Shown piece by piece: positions 49,061 through 56,871 of a stretch of DNA of 64,000 nucleotides. Source of the stretch: Geobacter sp. GTDB taxonomy: Bacteria > Desulfobacterota > Desulfuromonadia > Geobacterales > Geobacteraceae. The notes below the pieces were generated by a model. That model did no database searches. It was given only the letters and a program-made list of their open reading frames with translations, and was not told the origin of the DNA. The first letter of the stretch is position 1. Each line of letters starts with the position of its first letter. The position numbers were made by a program, and so were the translations under genes. The DNA lies in assembly GCA_003490025.1 (NCBI GenBank), contig DNJC01000032.1, positions 53,560 through 117,559 on the forward strand, read 5' to 3'.

Positions 49061-50397
49061 GCGATCTTCCTCGGACTGCCGACCAGGTAGTTGCTCCCCG
49101 GGATCTCCTTGGCGCTGTCCTTCACCTTGGCGGCTGCCCTGGCGATATCGACGGCCGAGGAGTACTGATCCTTGCCGCAGATGATGACCGCTATGGAGAT
49201 GGTGGTTACCGGGAAGAACCTCTGCACGCCGTAACGGTCGCTTCCCGCTATTCCCCCGGCCTTCAGGTCCTGCGGGGTATAATGCCGGACCACCTCGTTG
49301 TCGAACCTCTCGATGATGGTCTGGCAGACCGGCGCAATCTTCTCCGTGGGGATCACCATGACGAAGTCGTCTCCCCCGACGTGGCCGACGAACCCCTGCG
49401 GGCCGCCGTGCTCCTTGACCGCAGCGTAGATAAGGTCTCCTGTAATGCGGATCAGGTCGCTCCCCTTGGCGTAGCCGTAGTGATCGCCGTACGGCTTGAA
49501 GTTGTCCAGATCGGCGTAGCAAAAGGCGAAAGGGGCGCCGTCGTTGAGCCGGTCCTCGAGCACCCGCTCGATGGCGAAGTTCCCCGGAAGCCGTGTCAGA
49601 GGACTCGCGTCGAGGCTCATCTGCTCCAGCACCTTGAGCCTCGCTGCCATGCGTGTGAAGTCGCGGGCAAGATCGCTGATCTCGTCTCCCACCGGTATCT
49701 GGGGATCGTAATCGAAGTCCCCGGCGGCGATCCGGTGCGTGGCGCTCTGCAGCTTCCTGATAGCTCCGAAGGTGCGATAGGTGACGAAGGGGGCGACCCC
49801 GATGGCGAGCAGGAAGCCGGTGCAGGATATGGCGACGGTCCACCAGATGGTGGAATTCTGCTGTTCGTTTGCGCGCGACAGCACCGTCTGCAGCATGTCC
49901 TTGCGCTTCATGTAGTTCGCATCGACCTCTCCCAGTAGTTGCAGTGCCGAGGAGCGAAGCTGGCTCGTTTCTGTGGAGCTGCCGTCAAAAAGCTGTTGCG
50001 CAGCCGTGTGATATTCCTGGTAATGCCGCTTCAAGCTCGTGTAATCCTGACCGCTGCCGGTCCGTTCCAGGAGGTTGATGGTGGCGAGGGATTCCGCCTC
50101 CCGCTGGCGGAAGAGTTCGATGAAGGCGGGGTCGTGCAGAATGGCGTACTTCCGGGCGAAGCCCTCCTGGGTCAGCAGCGAGGTGCGCAACTCGATCAGT
50201 GCACTGATCACCGGGAGGTCGTTGTTCGCTATCTGTCGGGCGGTGTTGTTGCTCTGGTAAATGTTGATCGCCGAGAAACCGAGTGCCGCCATGGTAAACA
50301 AGGCCATGGCGGCATAGCCTGCACCTATCTTCTGTATCAAGGTGAGGCCTGACAGACTGAACCTGTTCGGTTTTTGATTTGGCGTCGATGAGGGCAT
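49057..50397 (-). CDS. Membrane GGDEF-like protein with HAMP linker and degenerate GGDDF site
   Basis: A 446-residue sensor. Membrane helices lie near 20-42 and 185-207, enclosing a helical periplasmic domain (four-helix sensor type). A HAMP segment (about 207-260) leads to a GGDEF-type domain (about 272-425). The signature is VGHVGGDDF near 337-341, with Asp in place of the Glu of GGDEF. The upstream FKPYGDHYGYAKGSD departs from the usual FKxxNDxxGHxxGD, and no RxxD inhibitory site is visible. It may be inactive, use another nucleotide or act as a receptor. The ATG at 50397 follows a promoter directly, with no ribosome site. Confidence 0.83.
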   Translation of the reverse strand: MPSSTPNQKPNRFSLSGLTLIQKIGAGYAAMALFTMAALGFSAINIYQSNNTARQIANNDLPVISALIELRTSLLTQEGFARKYAILHDPAFIELFRQREAESLATINLLERTGSGQDYTSLKRHYQEYHTAAQQLFDGSSTETSQLRSSALQLLGEVDANYMKRKDMLQTVLSRANEQQNSTIWWTVAISCTGFLLAIGVAPFVTYRTFGAIRKLQSATHRIAAGDFDYDPQIPVGDEISDLARDFTRMAARLKVLEQMSLDASPLTRLPGNFAIERVLEDRLNDGAPFAFCYADLDNFKPYGDHYGYAKGSDLIRITGDLIYAAVKEHGGPQGFVGHVGGDDFVMVIPTEKIAPVCQTIIERFDNEVVRHYTPQDLKAGGIAGSDRYGVQRFFPVTTISIAVIICGKDQYSSAVDIARAAAKVKDSAKEIPGSNYLVGSPRKIA

Positions 50398-50404
50398 GGC
50401 GTAG

Positions 50405-50433
50405 ATATTAGAGGACACTGATTGTAAAGTCAA
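50405..50433 (-). promoter_or_regulatory. Promoter placing the transcript start at the GGDEF start codon
   Basis: On the minus strand TTGACT (50428-50433) and TAATAT (50405-50410) are exactly 17 bases apart. Seven bases separate the -10 from the ATG at 50397, so transcription should begin at or next to the A of ATG. That predicts a leaderless mRNA. Confidence 0.7.
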
Positions 50434-50447
50434 CGTTCTGTCAATGG

Positions 50448-50954
50448 TTACAGTTGTCGCTGTAACTGGGACAGAATCCTTGTTGCAGCTTCTTCAGGTG
50501 TATCACTGTCCATCAGCACCACGATGTGCGCGTGCTTTTTGTAAAGAGGGAATCGCTGTTCGTGCAGCTGCTCCAACCCTCCCTCGCCCATACCGACGAT
50601 GCCGCGCGGCGCGCCAAGCGCGATGTGACCGCGCAGCGCCTCGATCGGGAGATTCAGGAATACCACCGTCGAAATGGACGACAGGTGACGCATGGCGGCG
50701 TCGGAATAGACGACACTGCCGCCGGTGGAGATGACAGTCTGCTCCTCCACGTCCAGCTTCAATACTGTTTCTTCTTCAACCACGCGAAAACCCTCGGTCC
50801 CCAACCTGTCGACGACCGCCTGAAGCTTGGTGCCGAAGTTTTTTTCGATGACGTGATCGGTGTCAACGAAGCTCCATCCCAACCGTTTCGCGATGATTTT
50901 TCCCACCGCGCTCTTGCCCGATCCGGGCATCCCTATCAGCGTCAATCTCTGCAT
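50448..50954 (-). CDS. aroK: Shikimate kinase
   Basis: A 168-residue kinase that phosphorylates shikimate in aromatic amino acid synthesis. Walker A is GMPGSGKSA (8-16). DTDHVIEKNFG (31-41) holds the shikimate-binding Asp, and STGGSVV (about 82-88) is the Walker B-like GG motif. The usual substrate-binding Arg is less clear (R57 in GFRVVEEE fits), and the lid arginine region RGIVGM is shortened, so a related small-molecule kinase is possible. GGAGC precedes the ATG. No other aro gene is near. Confidence 0.8.
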   Translation of the reverse strand: MQRLTLIGMPGSGKSAVGKIIAKRLGWSFVDTDHVIEKNFGTKLQAVVDRLGTEGFRVVEEETVLKLDVEEQTVISTGGSVVYSDAAMRHLSSISTVVFLNLPIEALRGHIALGAPRGIVGMGEGGLEQLHEQRFPLYKKHAHIVVLMDSDTPEEAATRILSQLQRQL

Positions 50955-51295
50955 AATTGCTCCGGTTTTCGCCCCTGTAGCACTCCGTCGGCGGAGCGAG
51001 GCGCTCCCGCCGTGTGAAAGACATTAATGATAATAGCAGCTGACGCGTCACTTTCCAAAATGTCTTTGGGGATTTGCCGTTTCGTCCAACGATTGGCTTA
51101 GAAGATTCCCGCCCAGATGAGAAAAACGGCGTACTTTCCCAGGTAGCGAAGTGAGCTAAATTGGCTATATTTAATTGTCCAAAAAATGGGGACATATGAA
51201 GGGTCGTACCAGTGGTTCCAGACAAGGCCCCCTCGCGGTGAGACAGCGGGGCCGGACGATCGATTGGATCTGGCCGGGCCTGTTCCGGAGGAGCA
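50955..51295. other. Intergenic region upstream of the chaperone-usher operon
   Basis: This 341-base gap contains no gene. It is AT-richer than its surroundings. A short inverted repeat GGCCCC / GGGGCC (51226-51231 and 51248-51253) and a TATATT at 51166-51171 are visible, but I cannot pair the latter with a good -35. It must hold the promoter and control sites of the operon that starts at 51296. Confidence 0.5.
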
Positions 51296-51886
51296 ATGGA
51301 TTCGAGCACCTTCTTTATAGCATCGTTCGACGAGGAACTGACGCCTGCTTCTCAATTTCCAAGCGAGCTGCAAGCCGAGGCGCCTGAAGGCCCCGCCGGG
51401 GAAATCCGGTTGGCGACGACTGCAACAGGATGCGTGTTGATGCTGGAGGCGCTCGTTCTTGCCTTGGGCCGGCAGATCCCGATCAAAGAAGCGGCAGTGG
51501 TCGTGAGAGGCTGCAATACGCCCCTTTGGTTGGTTGTGGAAGCCAAACCGGATTCCGATAATGCTTCTTTTGATGGCTCGGACAGCAAGGAGCGAAACCG
51601 GCAGAATCTTCTCGATTACCTCGATGAAGCCCTCGCACAGGAAAAGGAACAGAGCGGCGATGTCGAAGGTGTCCTTCCGTCCGCGGCCGAAGCCATGCCG
51701 GCTGTCGAGGCGGCACTTTCCAGGGCGGGCGGAGCCGCGCTCGGCATCTTTGGAGAGAAATGCCGGCGCGGAGAGGTGAGATCGGAATCGGCCCTGCTCT
51801 GCTCAAGCCAGAGTAGGGCGCCGCCGCAAACTGTGACCTGGAGTGTGAGAAGACAGGCATTCGCTGTCAAAAGGAGAGACATATGA
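51296..51886 (+). CDS. Unknown protein, first gene of the chaperone-usher operon
   Basis: A 196-residue acidic protein that I do not recognise. It begins MDSSTFFIASFDEELTPASQ and has a hydrophobic stretch (about 42-62: ATTATGCVLMLEALVLALGRQIPI) and an acidic helical middle (about 100-125, NLLDYLDEALAQEKEQSGD). There is no clear signal peptide. The last 50 residues are basic and look less constrained. CGGAGGAG precedes the ATG. Its stop overlaps the start of the first DUF4402 gene by four bases (ATGA), so it is translationally coupled to the fimbrial genes and is likely a regulator or accessory factor. Confidence 0.7.
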   Translation: MDSSTFFIASFDEELTPASQFPSELQAEAPEGPAGEIRLATTATGCVLMLEALVLALGRQIPIKEAAVVVRGCNTPLWLVVEAKPDSDNASFDGSDSKERNRQNLLDYLDEALAQEKEQSGDVEGVLPSAAEAMPAVEAALSRAGGAALGIFGEKCRRGEVRSESALLCSSQSRAPPQTVTWSVRRQAFAVKRRDI

Positions 51887-52428
51887 GACCTGCATCGATA
51901 CATAGAAAACTGTTGGTGGCGGGATGTGCCGCGTTGGTCTGGATGGCAAATGCGGACAACAGCCAGGCCGCGACGGCACAGGTGACAACGAGCGCCACCG
52001 TGGTGCAGCCGCTTACCATAACCAAAGTCCTGGATCTGAACTTCGGCAAGTTCATGTCCGGTGCTGGCGCTGCTGCGGGCACGGTAGTCGTCGGCACAAA
52101 TAACGCGCAATCGGTGACGGGAGGTGTCACTACCTCAGCAGCCCTGGGGGCCAGTGCCAAGGCTGCTACCTTTACGGTCACCGGCGAGCCGTCCTCGACC
52201 TATGCGATAACCTACCCTGCTCAAACCACCCTGGATGGTCCAGGGACAGCCATGACCATCGGCACTTTCACCAATGCAGTGGATGTCGGAACCGTACTCG
52301 CGGGGGTGGGGACTCTTCCGGGTTCAGGACCCCAGGTGCTCTCGGTCGGCGCCACGCTCACCGTCGGTGCCGATCAGGCCACGGGAACGTACAGCGGAAC
52401 TCTCGACGTAGCGGTAAATTACAATTAA
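51883..52428 (+). CDS. DUF4402 secreted protein A, probable major fimbrial subunit
   Basis: A 181-residue exported protein, with the signal peptide ending near NSQA (residue 29). The mature N terminus ATAQVTTSATVVQPLTI alternates polar and hydrophobic residues, as donor strands of chaperone-usher pilins do. It leads into KVLDLNFGKFMSG, the DUF4402 hallmark, and a Gly/Thr/Val-rich beta fold ending GTYSGTLDVAVNYN. No cysteine is present in the mature part. AAAGGAG precedes the ATG. A strong hairpin follows its stop, before gene B, as seen after major pilin genes of other systems. The role is inferred from context. Confidence 0.82.
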   Translation: MRPASIHRKLLVAGCAALVWMANADNSQAATAQVTTSATVVQPLTITKVLDLNFGKFMSGAGAAAGTVVVGTNNAQSVTGGVTTSAALGASAKAATFTVTGEPSSTYAITYPAQTTLDGPGTAMTIGTFTNAVDVGTVLAGVGTLPGSGPQVLSVGATLTVGADQATGTYSGTLDVAVNYN

Positions 52429-52449
52429 CACCATTACAATCGTTTCAGG

Positions 52450-52485
52450 CAAGGGGAGTGGATTCATTCCGCTCCCCTTGTTGTC
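52450..52485 (+). terminator. Intercistronic hairpin after DUF4402 gene A (attenuator or stabiliser)
   Basis: The arms CAAGGGGAGTGG (52450-52461) and CCGCTCCCCTTG (52469-52480) form a 12-bp stem with one G-T pair and the loop ATTCATT, followed by TTGTCTCTCC. It lies 22 bases after gene A and 48 bases before gene B. A leaky terminator here would favour gene A mRNA over the downstream genes. Confidence 0.75.
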
Positions 52486-52527
52486 TCTCCAGGTGAGAAC
52501 CAGGAACCGGAGCCGAAGGAGATGGTT

Positions 52528-52995
52528 ATGGCGGAACGGAACCTTACACTCTTCATCACGATCCTGACGTTTTTGGCGTTCCAGCTCTTTGCGCCCGCGC
52601 TCTTTGCGGCGCCCACTTCGGTAACCAAGACCCAGGATCTAAATTTCGGAAGGATAGTGGGTGGTTCAGGATACTCGGGGAGTGTGACCATCGATACCTC
52701 CGGCGCCAGGTCCTTTACCGGCAGCATCATGTTGTTGGGAACGGCGTTCTCATCCGCCCGGTTCAGCATCACGGGGAACGCCGGCAAAACCTACATCTTG
52801 ACGCTCCCGGCTGAGATCACCATCTCTTCCGGCACGTCGCAGATGGCGGTCACGGCAATCACCTCTTCCATCCCCCTTACAGGTGTCATCCCCGTAAGCG
52901 GAGCCTTGCCGTTCGCAGTGGGCGGCACGCTGGCGGTGACGAGCGTTCAGCCCAACAGCACCTACAACGGCAATTTCACGGTTTCGGTGAAATAG
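52528..52995 (+). CDS. DUF4402 secreted protein B, short form, possible tip or initiator subunit
   Basis: A 155-residue exported DUF4402 protein (signal MAERNLTLFITILTFLAFQLFAPALFA). After cleavage only APTSVT precedes KTQDLNFGRIVGGSG, so it lacks the roughly 13-residue alternating N-terminal extension of protein A. The core (SVTIDTSGARSFTGSIMLLGTAFSSARFSITGNAGKTYILTLP...NSTYNGNFTVSVK) parallels A strand by strand. In chaperone-usher fibres a subunit without the donor strand can only sit at the tip. The ATG at 52528 has AAGGAG six bases upstream; an ATG at 52522 is too close. Confidence 0.82.
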   Translation: MAERNLTLFITILTFLAFQLFAPALFAAPTSVTKTQDLNFGRIVGGSGYSGSVTIDTSGARSFTGSIMLLGTAFSSARFSITGNAGKTYILTLPAEITISSGTSQMAVTAITSSIPLTGVIPVSGALPFAVGGTLAVTSVQPNSTYNGNFTVSVK

Positions 52996-53003
52996 GAGGA
53001 AAA

Positions 53004-53834
53004 GTGAAGCTGCTACTACTTAAGACAATTCTATTTGCAACTACTGCGGCCAGCGTAGTGATCGGAACTCCCACTCTGACCGTTGTGGCGGCGGACCTGA
53101 TGGTCTACCCGACCAGGGTGGTAATGACGGACAGGCAGCGCACGGCCCAAGTGGATATCATCAACACGAGCCAGGAGCAGGCAACCTACCGGATAAGCCT
53201 GGTCCGGAAACGGATGCTGGATAACGGCGAGTTCCAGGACGTCTCCACGCCGGAGCCGGGAGAGAAATTCGCCGATGAGATCGTCAAATACTCGCCTCGC
53301 CAGGTCACTCTCCTGCCCGGAGCCGGACAGACCATCCGCATCATGTTCAAGGTGCCGCCCAACTTGGAGGAGGGGGAGTATCGCTCGCATCTGCTGTTCA
53401 TCAAACCGCCCGCAGCCATAAGCAAAATCCCCGACAAGGAGGAGCAGGAACCGAACGTCATCTCCATGAACATCGTTGCCAACATCGGGATATCCATCCC
53501 GGTGATAGCGCGCCACGGCAACCTGGAGGCGCATGCCTCGATAGACCCCGCCTCTGTGGAAGTCAGGTCGGCTGGTGAAAAACGGCAGATCCTGTGGTTC
53601 ACCATGCGCCGCACCGGTGGTAGATCCATCTATGGTGATGCCGTCGCCTACAGGGGGAAGGAAAAGGTTGCCGAGGGGAACGGTTTCGCCATTTATACCC
53701 CGAATTCTGTGCGCAAGGTCGGGGTACCGGTGCTGGAGTCGGCCTCGCTCAAGAAGGGGGACAGCCTGAGGATCGCCTTCACCGAGAGGGGTGAAAAGGA
53801 ACCTCTGGCTGAGACAACAGTCGTTATCCAGTAG
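53004..53834 (+). CDS. PapD-like periplasmic pilus chaperone
   Basis: A 276-residue periplasmic protein that would fold DUF4402 subunits and deliver them to the usher. It has a signal peptide (MKLLLLKTILFATTAASVVIGTPTLTVVA) and two Ig-like domains. The first (about 30-150) contains LMVYPTRVVMTDRQRTAQVDIINTSQEQATYRISLVRKRM and the PRQVTLLPGAGQTIRIMFKVP strand typical of chaperone G1. The second spans about 165-270. The start is GTG at 53004 with AGGAGG upstream. Sequence is distant from PapD/FimC, closer to the alternative or archaic groups. Confidence 0.87.
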   Translation: MKLLLLKTILFATTAASVVIGTPTLTVVAADLMVYPTRVVMTDRQRTAQVDIINTSQEQATYRISLVRKRMLDNGEFQDVSTPEPGEKFADEIVKYSPRQVTLLPGAGQTIRIMFKVPPNLEEGEYRSHLLFIKPPAAISKIPDKEEQEPNVISMNIVANIGISIPVIARHGNLEAHASIDPASVEVRSAGEKRQILWFTMRRTGGRSIYGDAVAYRGKEKVAEGNGFAIYTPNSVRKVGVPVLESASLKKGDSLRIAFTERGEKEPLAETTVVIQ

Positions 53835-53835
53835 C

Positions 53836-56565
53836 ATGCAGAAAGCCGGCGGCCGTCATAACAGCCGTCACGCCGTGTTCCTCGCGGCATTGATACTGTC
53901 CTGCACCCTCTTTGCCTGCCCTGAACTCGAGGCGGCGGGCGATTCCCCCCCGATAACCAATCCTCCCCCGGCGGCTGGCGAAATCGTCGTCCTGCTGGAA
54001 CTGGACCGCGAAACGGCAGCCGAGAGTTTCATAGCCGTACAAAAAGGCCAGAAACTGCACGTGCCGATATGCGCGTTCGCCGAGGTTCTTTCCCTGGCGA
54101 TAACGTGCCAGGAGCAGCGCGCCTATGGCTTCGTACTCCAGGAGTCGCGCCCCTTCGTCATCGATCTGCAAGAGGGATACGCGATATCGGGCAGAGAGGT
54201 CTTTCCCCTCGACGGCTCCGGTTTCATGCAAGACGGGCAGCTTTTCGTCGAAACCGGCGCGCTTTCCCGGTGGCTTCCCATTGACTTCACCTTCAGGGCC
54301 GATTCCTCGCTGCTCCAGTTGCATGCCCGCGAGGTGCTCCCTTTGCAGGGTTTCAGGATGCGGCAGCGGCTGAGCGCCGCCCGACCCGTCGTGCAGCCGA
54401 AGCACCACAAAGACGTCACTTCGGCCAGGGCGGTCGCCTCTGTTCCCACCGCCGATGTTGCGTCGCAACTGCAGCTGTCGTCGGACCACAGTACCGGTGT
54501 CCATCGCACGCTGCGGAACTCCCTGGACCTCTCCGGCGACCTGCTGTACATGTCGCAGGAACTGCATTTTCTGGCCAAGGATGAAAAACTGGAAAGGCTC
54601 GACGCCACCCTTTTCCGCAGGAGTGTCGATACCTTTCATCTTGGCCCTCTCCCCTTGACCCATATCGCCTTGGGCGCAACACAGGCCCCCTACGTGGACG
54701 GCGTCGGGGCTTCCACGAGGCCGATGTACGGTCTATATCTCTCCAACCGGCCCATAAACGGCGCTTCAGAATTTCTTTCCCACGACATACACGGCTACCT
54801 GCCCCAGGGGTGGGATGCCGAGCTTTTCCATAACGGAACGCAGATAGCCTACCAGCCGCCGACAGCGGAGGGGATGTATCACTTCGTGAACCTGAGGGTG
54901 TACTACGGTATCAACCAGTTCAAGGTCATCCTGCACGGGCCGTTCGGCGAAAGAAGGGAATCGGAGGAGGTATTCGTGAGCGACATGACCACGCCCACCG
55001 GTGAACTCTTCTACACGCTATCCGCAGGCCGCCAGGCGGGGTGGACGCAAAACGAGGAGTTCGCGGGGCTGAGTCGGGAGTCGAACCTGACCCTGACCTC
55101 CGACTTCGGGATCGCCAGGAACCTGAGCGGATCTTTTACGGCGGTCAGTTATTCCGACTATCACGGGGAACAACATGATTACGCGGTAGTGGCGCTACGG
55201 ACGGCACTGCGCTACACCCTGCTGTCTTTAGAAGCGATTCAGTCCTTCTCGCCAAACCGAGACGGCAACGGGCAGCTATTCACGGTGAGGTCGAGCAGCC
55301 GCAACGTTTTTGGGTTGAACCTCGAGGTGGTGCAGCGATTCCTCAATGACTATCTCAGTCCACAGTTCCCTTCCCGCCAGGATCCGCTCCGGACCATCAC
55401 CACTCTCAAGGGTAATTCGTCGTTCACCCTGCTGGACCAGATCCGCATGCCTTATTCCATGGAAATCGGCGTCAACACGAGGGAATCCGGTGAGGTCGAG
55501 GCAACATCGCAGGCGCGGATCTCGGGGGGGTGGAACGGATGGAACGCGGCCCTGGAAGCGGACGTCTCCCACTTCCACCACAGCGTGTATGCCGCGGCCC
55601 TGCTCCAGGTAAGCACCAAACAAAGAGACATCAGCATCAGGGGACAGGCCGGCTATTCATTCGCTCCGACCATCACGCCGTCCGCGATCAACCTCAGTGC
55701 GGACAAGGAACTGGGCCGCAAGTTCCAGTTGAACACCGCCCTCTCGCATGATCCGGTCGCCAACGTCTCCGCCCTGCGGGTGGGGGTCTCCAAGGGGGTC
55801 GGATACATCGGCTACTCCCTGGCGGCCATGGCAAGCACGGACGGGGCCTTCGGGGTCGATGTCGGCGCCAGGACTTCCATCGCTGCGGATACGGCCGCAA
55901 AGCAGGTGGTGATCTCGGCAGAACCGCTCTCCCCCTACGGCATGGTCGCAGTCTCCGCGGTGCTCGCAGAACTGGCCGAGGGCGCCGGGAAGGCGGTTCC
56001 CGGGGTGGGATTCCTGGTGAACGGGAGCCGGGCGGGTACCGTGACGGGTAGCAGGGGAGGGACTGTGATCGCCTTCCTGCAGCCGGATATTCCGGTGGAC
56101 GTGTCTGTGGACTTGGCCACCGTGGAGGACCCGTTCATGGTCCCGGTGGAGGAGGGATGCCGCGTCACGCCGCGGGCCGGCGTGGTGTCCGCCTGCAAAT
56201 TCAGCTTTACCAGCGGAGGAGAAATTGACGGGATGGTGTCGGCGCGCCTGAAATCGGGGGAGGCCCCGCTAAAGGGGGTGAGGGTGGATCTGGAGGCACA
56301 GGAGGCGGGGGGAGCGAAGCTGCATGCAAGCAGTCGGTCGGAAGACTCCGGCTACTTCCTGTTCAAATCGGTTAAACCGGGGAGCTACAGAATAGTCATC
56401 CCTGACGCGGAAGTGGCCAGGCTGAAAGCTGCACCGGTCCAACCGCTTGAGGTGACAATGCCGACCGGCGGTGACATGGTATCGGGACAGAATTTTTATC
56501 TTCTGCCTGCAGCCTCGGTACCAGGGGTAATCCTTCGCCCGCCGGCGGATGAAATGTTGGAGTAA
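53836..56565 (+). CDS. Outer-membrane usher with C-terminal carboxypeptidase-regulatory-like domain
   Basis: A 909-residue protein with a signal peptide (HAVFLAALILSCTLFACPELEAAG). An N-terminal periplasmic region (about 40-220) precedes the usher barrel, with HGYLPQGWDAELFHNGTQIAYQ...GMYHFVNLRVYYGINQFKVILHGPFGERR (about 315-375), the best family signature. Beta-barrel alternation continues to about 700. The tail (about 793-870) is a separate beta domain, GEIDGMVSARLKSGEAPLKGVRVDLE...YFLFKSVKPGSYRIVIP, like carboxypeptidase-regulatory/CnaB folds. The ATG at 53836 lies two bases after the chaperone stop; an earlier GTG at 53791 is possible. Confidence 0.85.
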   Translation: MQKAGGRHNSRHAVFLAALILSCTLFACPELEAAGDSPPITNPPPAAGEIVVLLELDRETAAESFIAVQKGQKLHVPICAFAEVLSLAITCQEQRAYGFVLQESRPFVIDLQEGYAISGREVFPLDGSGFMQDGQLFVETGALSRWLPIDFTFRADSSLLQLHAREVLPLQGFRMRQRLSAARPVVQPKHHKDVTSARAVASVPTADVASQLQLSSDHSTGVHRTLRNSLDLSGDLLYMSQELHFLAKDEKLERLDATLFRRSVDTFHLGPLPLTHIALGATQAPYVDGVGASTRPMYGLYLSNRPINGASEFLSHDIHGYLPQGWDAELFHNGTQIAYQPPTAEGMYHFVNLRVYYGINQFKVILHGPFGERRESEEVFVSDMTTPTGELFYTLSAGRQAGWTQNEEFAGLSRESNLTLTSDFGIARNLSGSFTAVSYSDYHGEQHDYAVVALRTALRYTLLSLEAIQSFSPNRDGNGQLFTVRSSSRNVFGLNLEVVQRFLNDYLSPQFPSRQDPLRTITTLKGNSSFTLLDQIRMPYSMEIGVNTRESGEVEATSQARISGGWNGWNAALEADVSHFHHSVYAAALLQVSTKQRDISIRGQAGYSFAPTITPSAINLSADKELGRKFQLNTALSHDPVANVSALRVGVSKGVGYIGYSLAAMASTDGAFGVDVGARTSIAADTAAKQVVISAEPLSPYGMVAVSAVLAELAEGAGKAVPGVGFLVNGSRAGTVTGSRGGTVIAFLQPDIPVDVSVDLATVEDPFMVPVEEGCRVTPRAGVVSACKFSFTSGGEIDGMVSARLKSGEAPLKGVRVDLEAQEAGGAKLHASSRSEDSGYFLFKSVKPGSYRIVIPDAEVARLKAAPVQPLEVTMPTGGDMVSGQNFYLLPAASVPGVILRPPADEMLE

Positions 56566-56568
56566 CTT

Positions 56569-56847
56569 CTACTTCAGCAGTGTGGATTCCAGCAGGTCGC
56601 GCAGCAGCGGGTTGTTGCCGGACTCCCTGTTGACGATGGCCTTGCGCTCCCTCTTGGAAAGAAAAGCGGCGAGATGTTCGGCGGCCAGCGCGTTGCTACC
56701 CGCTATCGAGGCGCAGAGGTGACAAAGTATCTGGACCGGCAGCCCGTTCTTGAATCCCTGCACCAGTTTCCCGATCTCGTCGTGCTTTTGCTCGTAGCTC
56801 CAGGTCTGGTAGACGTCGTCCCCGATGTTGTTCAGCTTGTCCAGCAT
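56569..56847 (-). CDS. Hypothetical protein, 92 residues
   Basis: A small soluble helical protein (MLDKLNNIGDDVYQTWSYEQKHDEIGKLVQGFKNGLPVQ...) that I do not recognise. It has two cysteines close together (CHLCAS), too few for a zinc site alone. It starts 24 bases after the rhomboid-like gene on the same strand and ends three bases from the usher stop, so it is the last gene of a three-gene operon with the HExxH lipoprotein and the rhomboid-like protein. Confidence 0.75.
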   Translation of the reverse strand: MLDKLNNIGDDVYQTWSYEQKHDEIGKLVQGFKNGLPVQILCHLCASIAGSNALAAEHLAAFLSKRERKAIVNRESGNNPLLRDLLESTLLK

Positions 56848-56871
56848 GTTTCCCCCTTATATCCAGTTTCT

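Noticed and set aside
49061..49843. N-terminal extension of the 48560 lipoprotein frame
   Set aside because: It is an out-of-frame reading of the GGDEF-like gene; the lipoprotein signal peptide begins at 49060.
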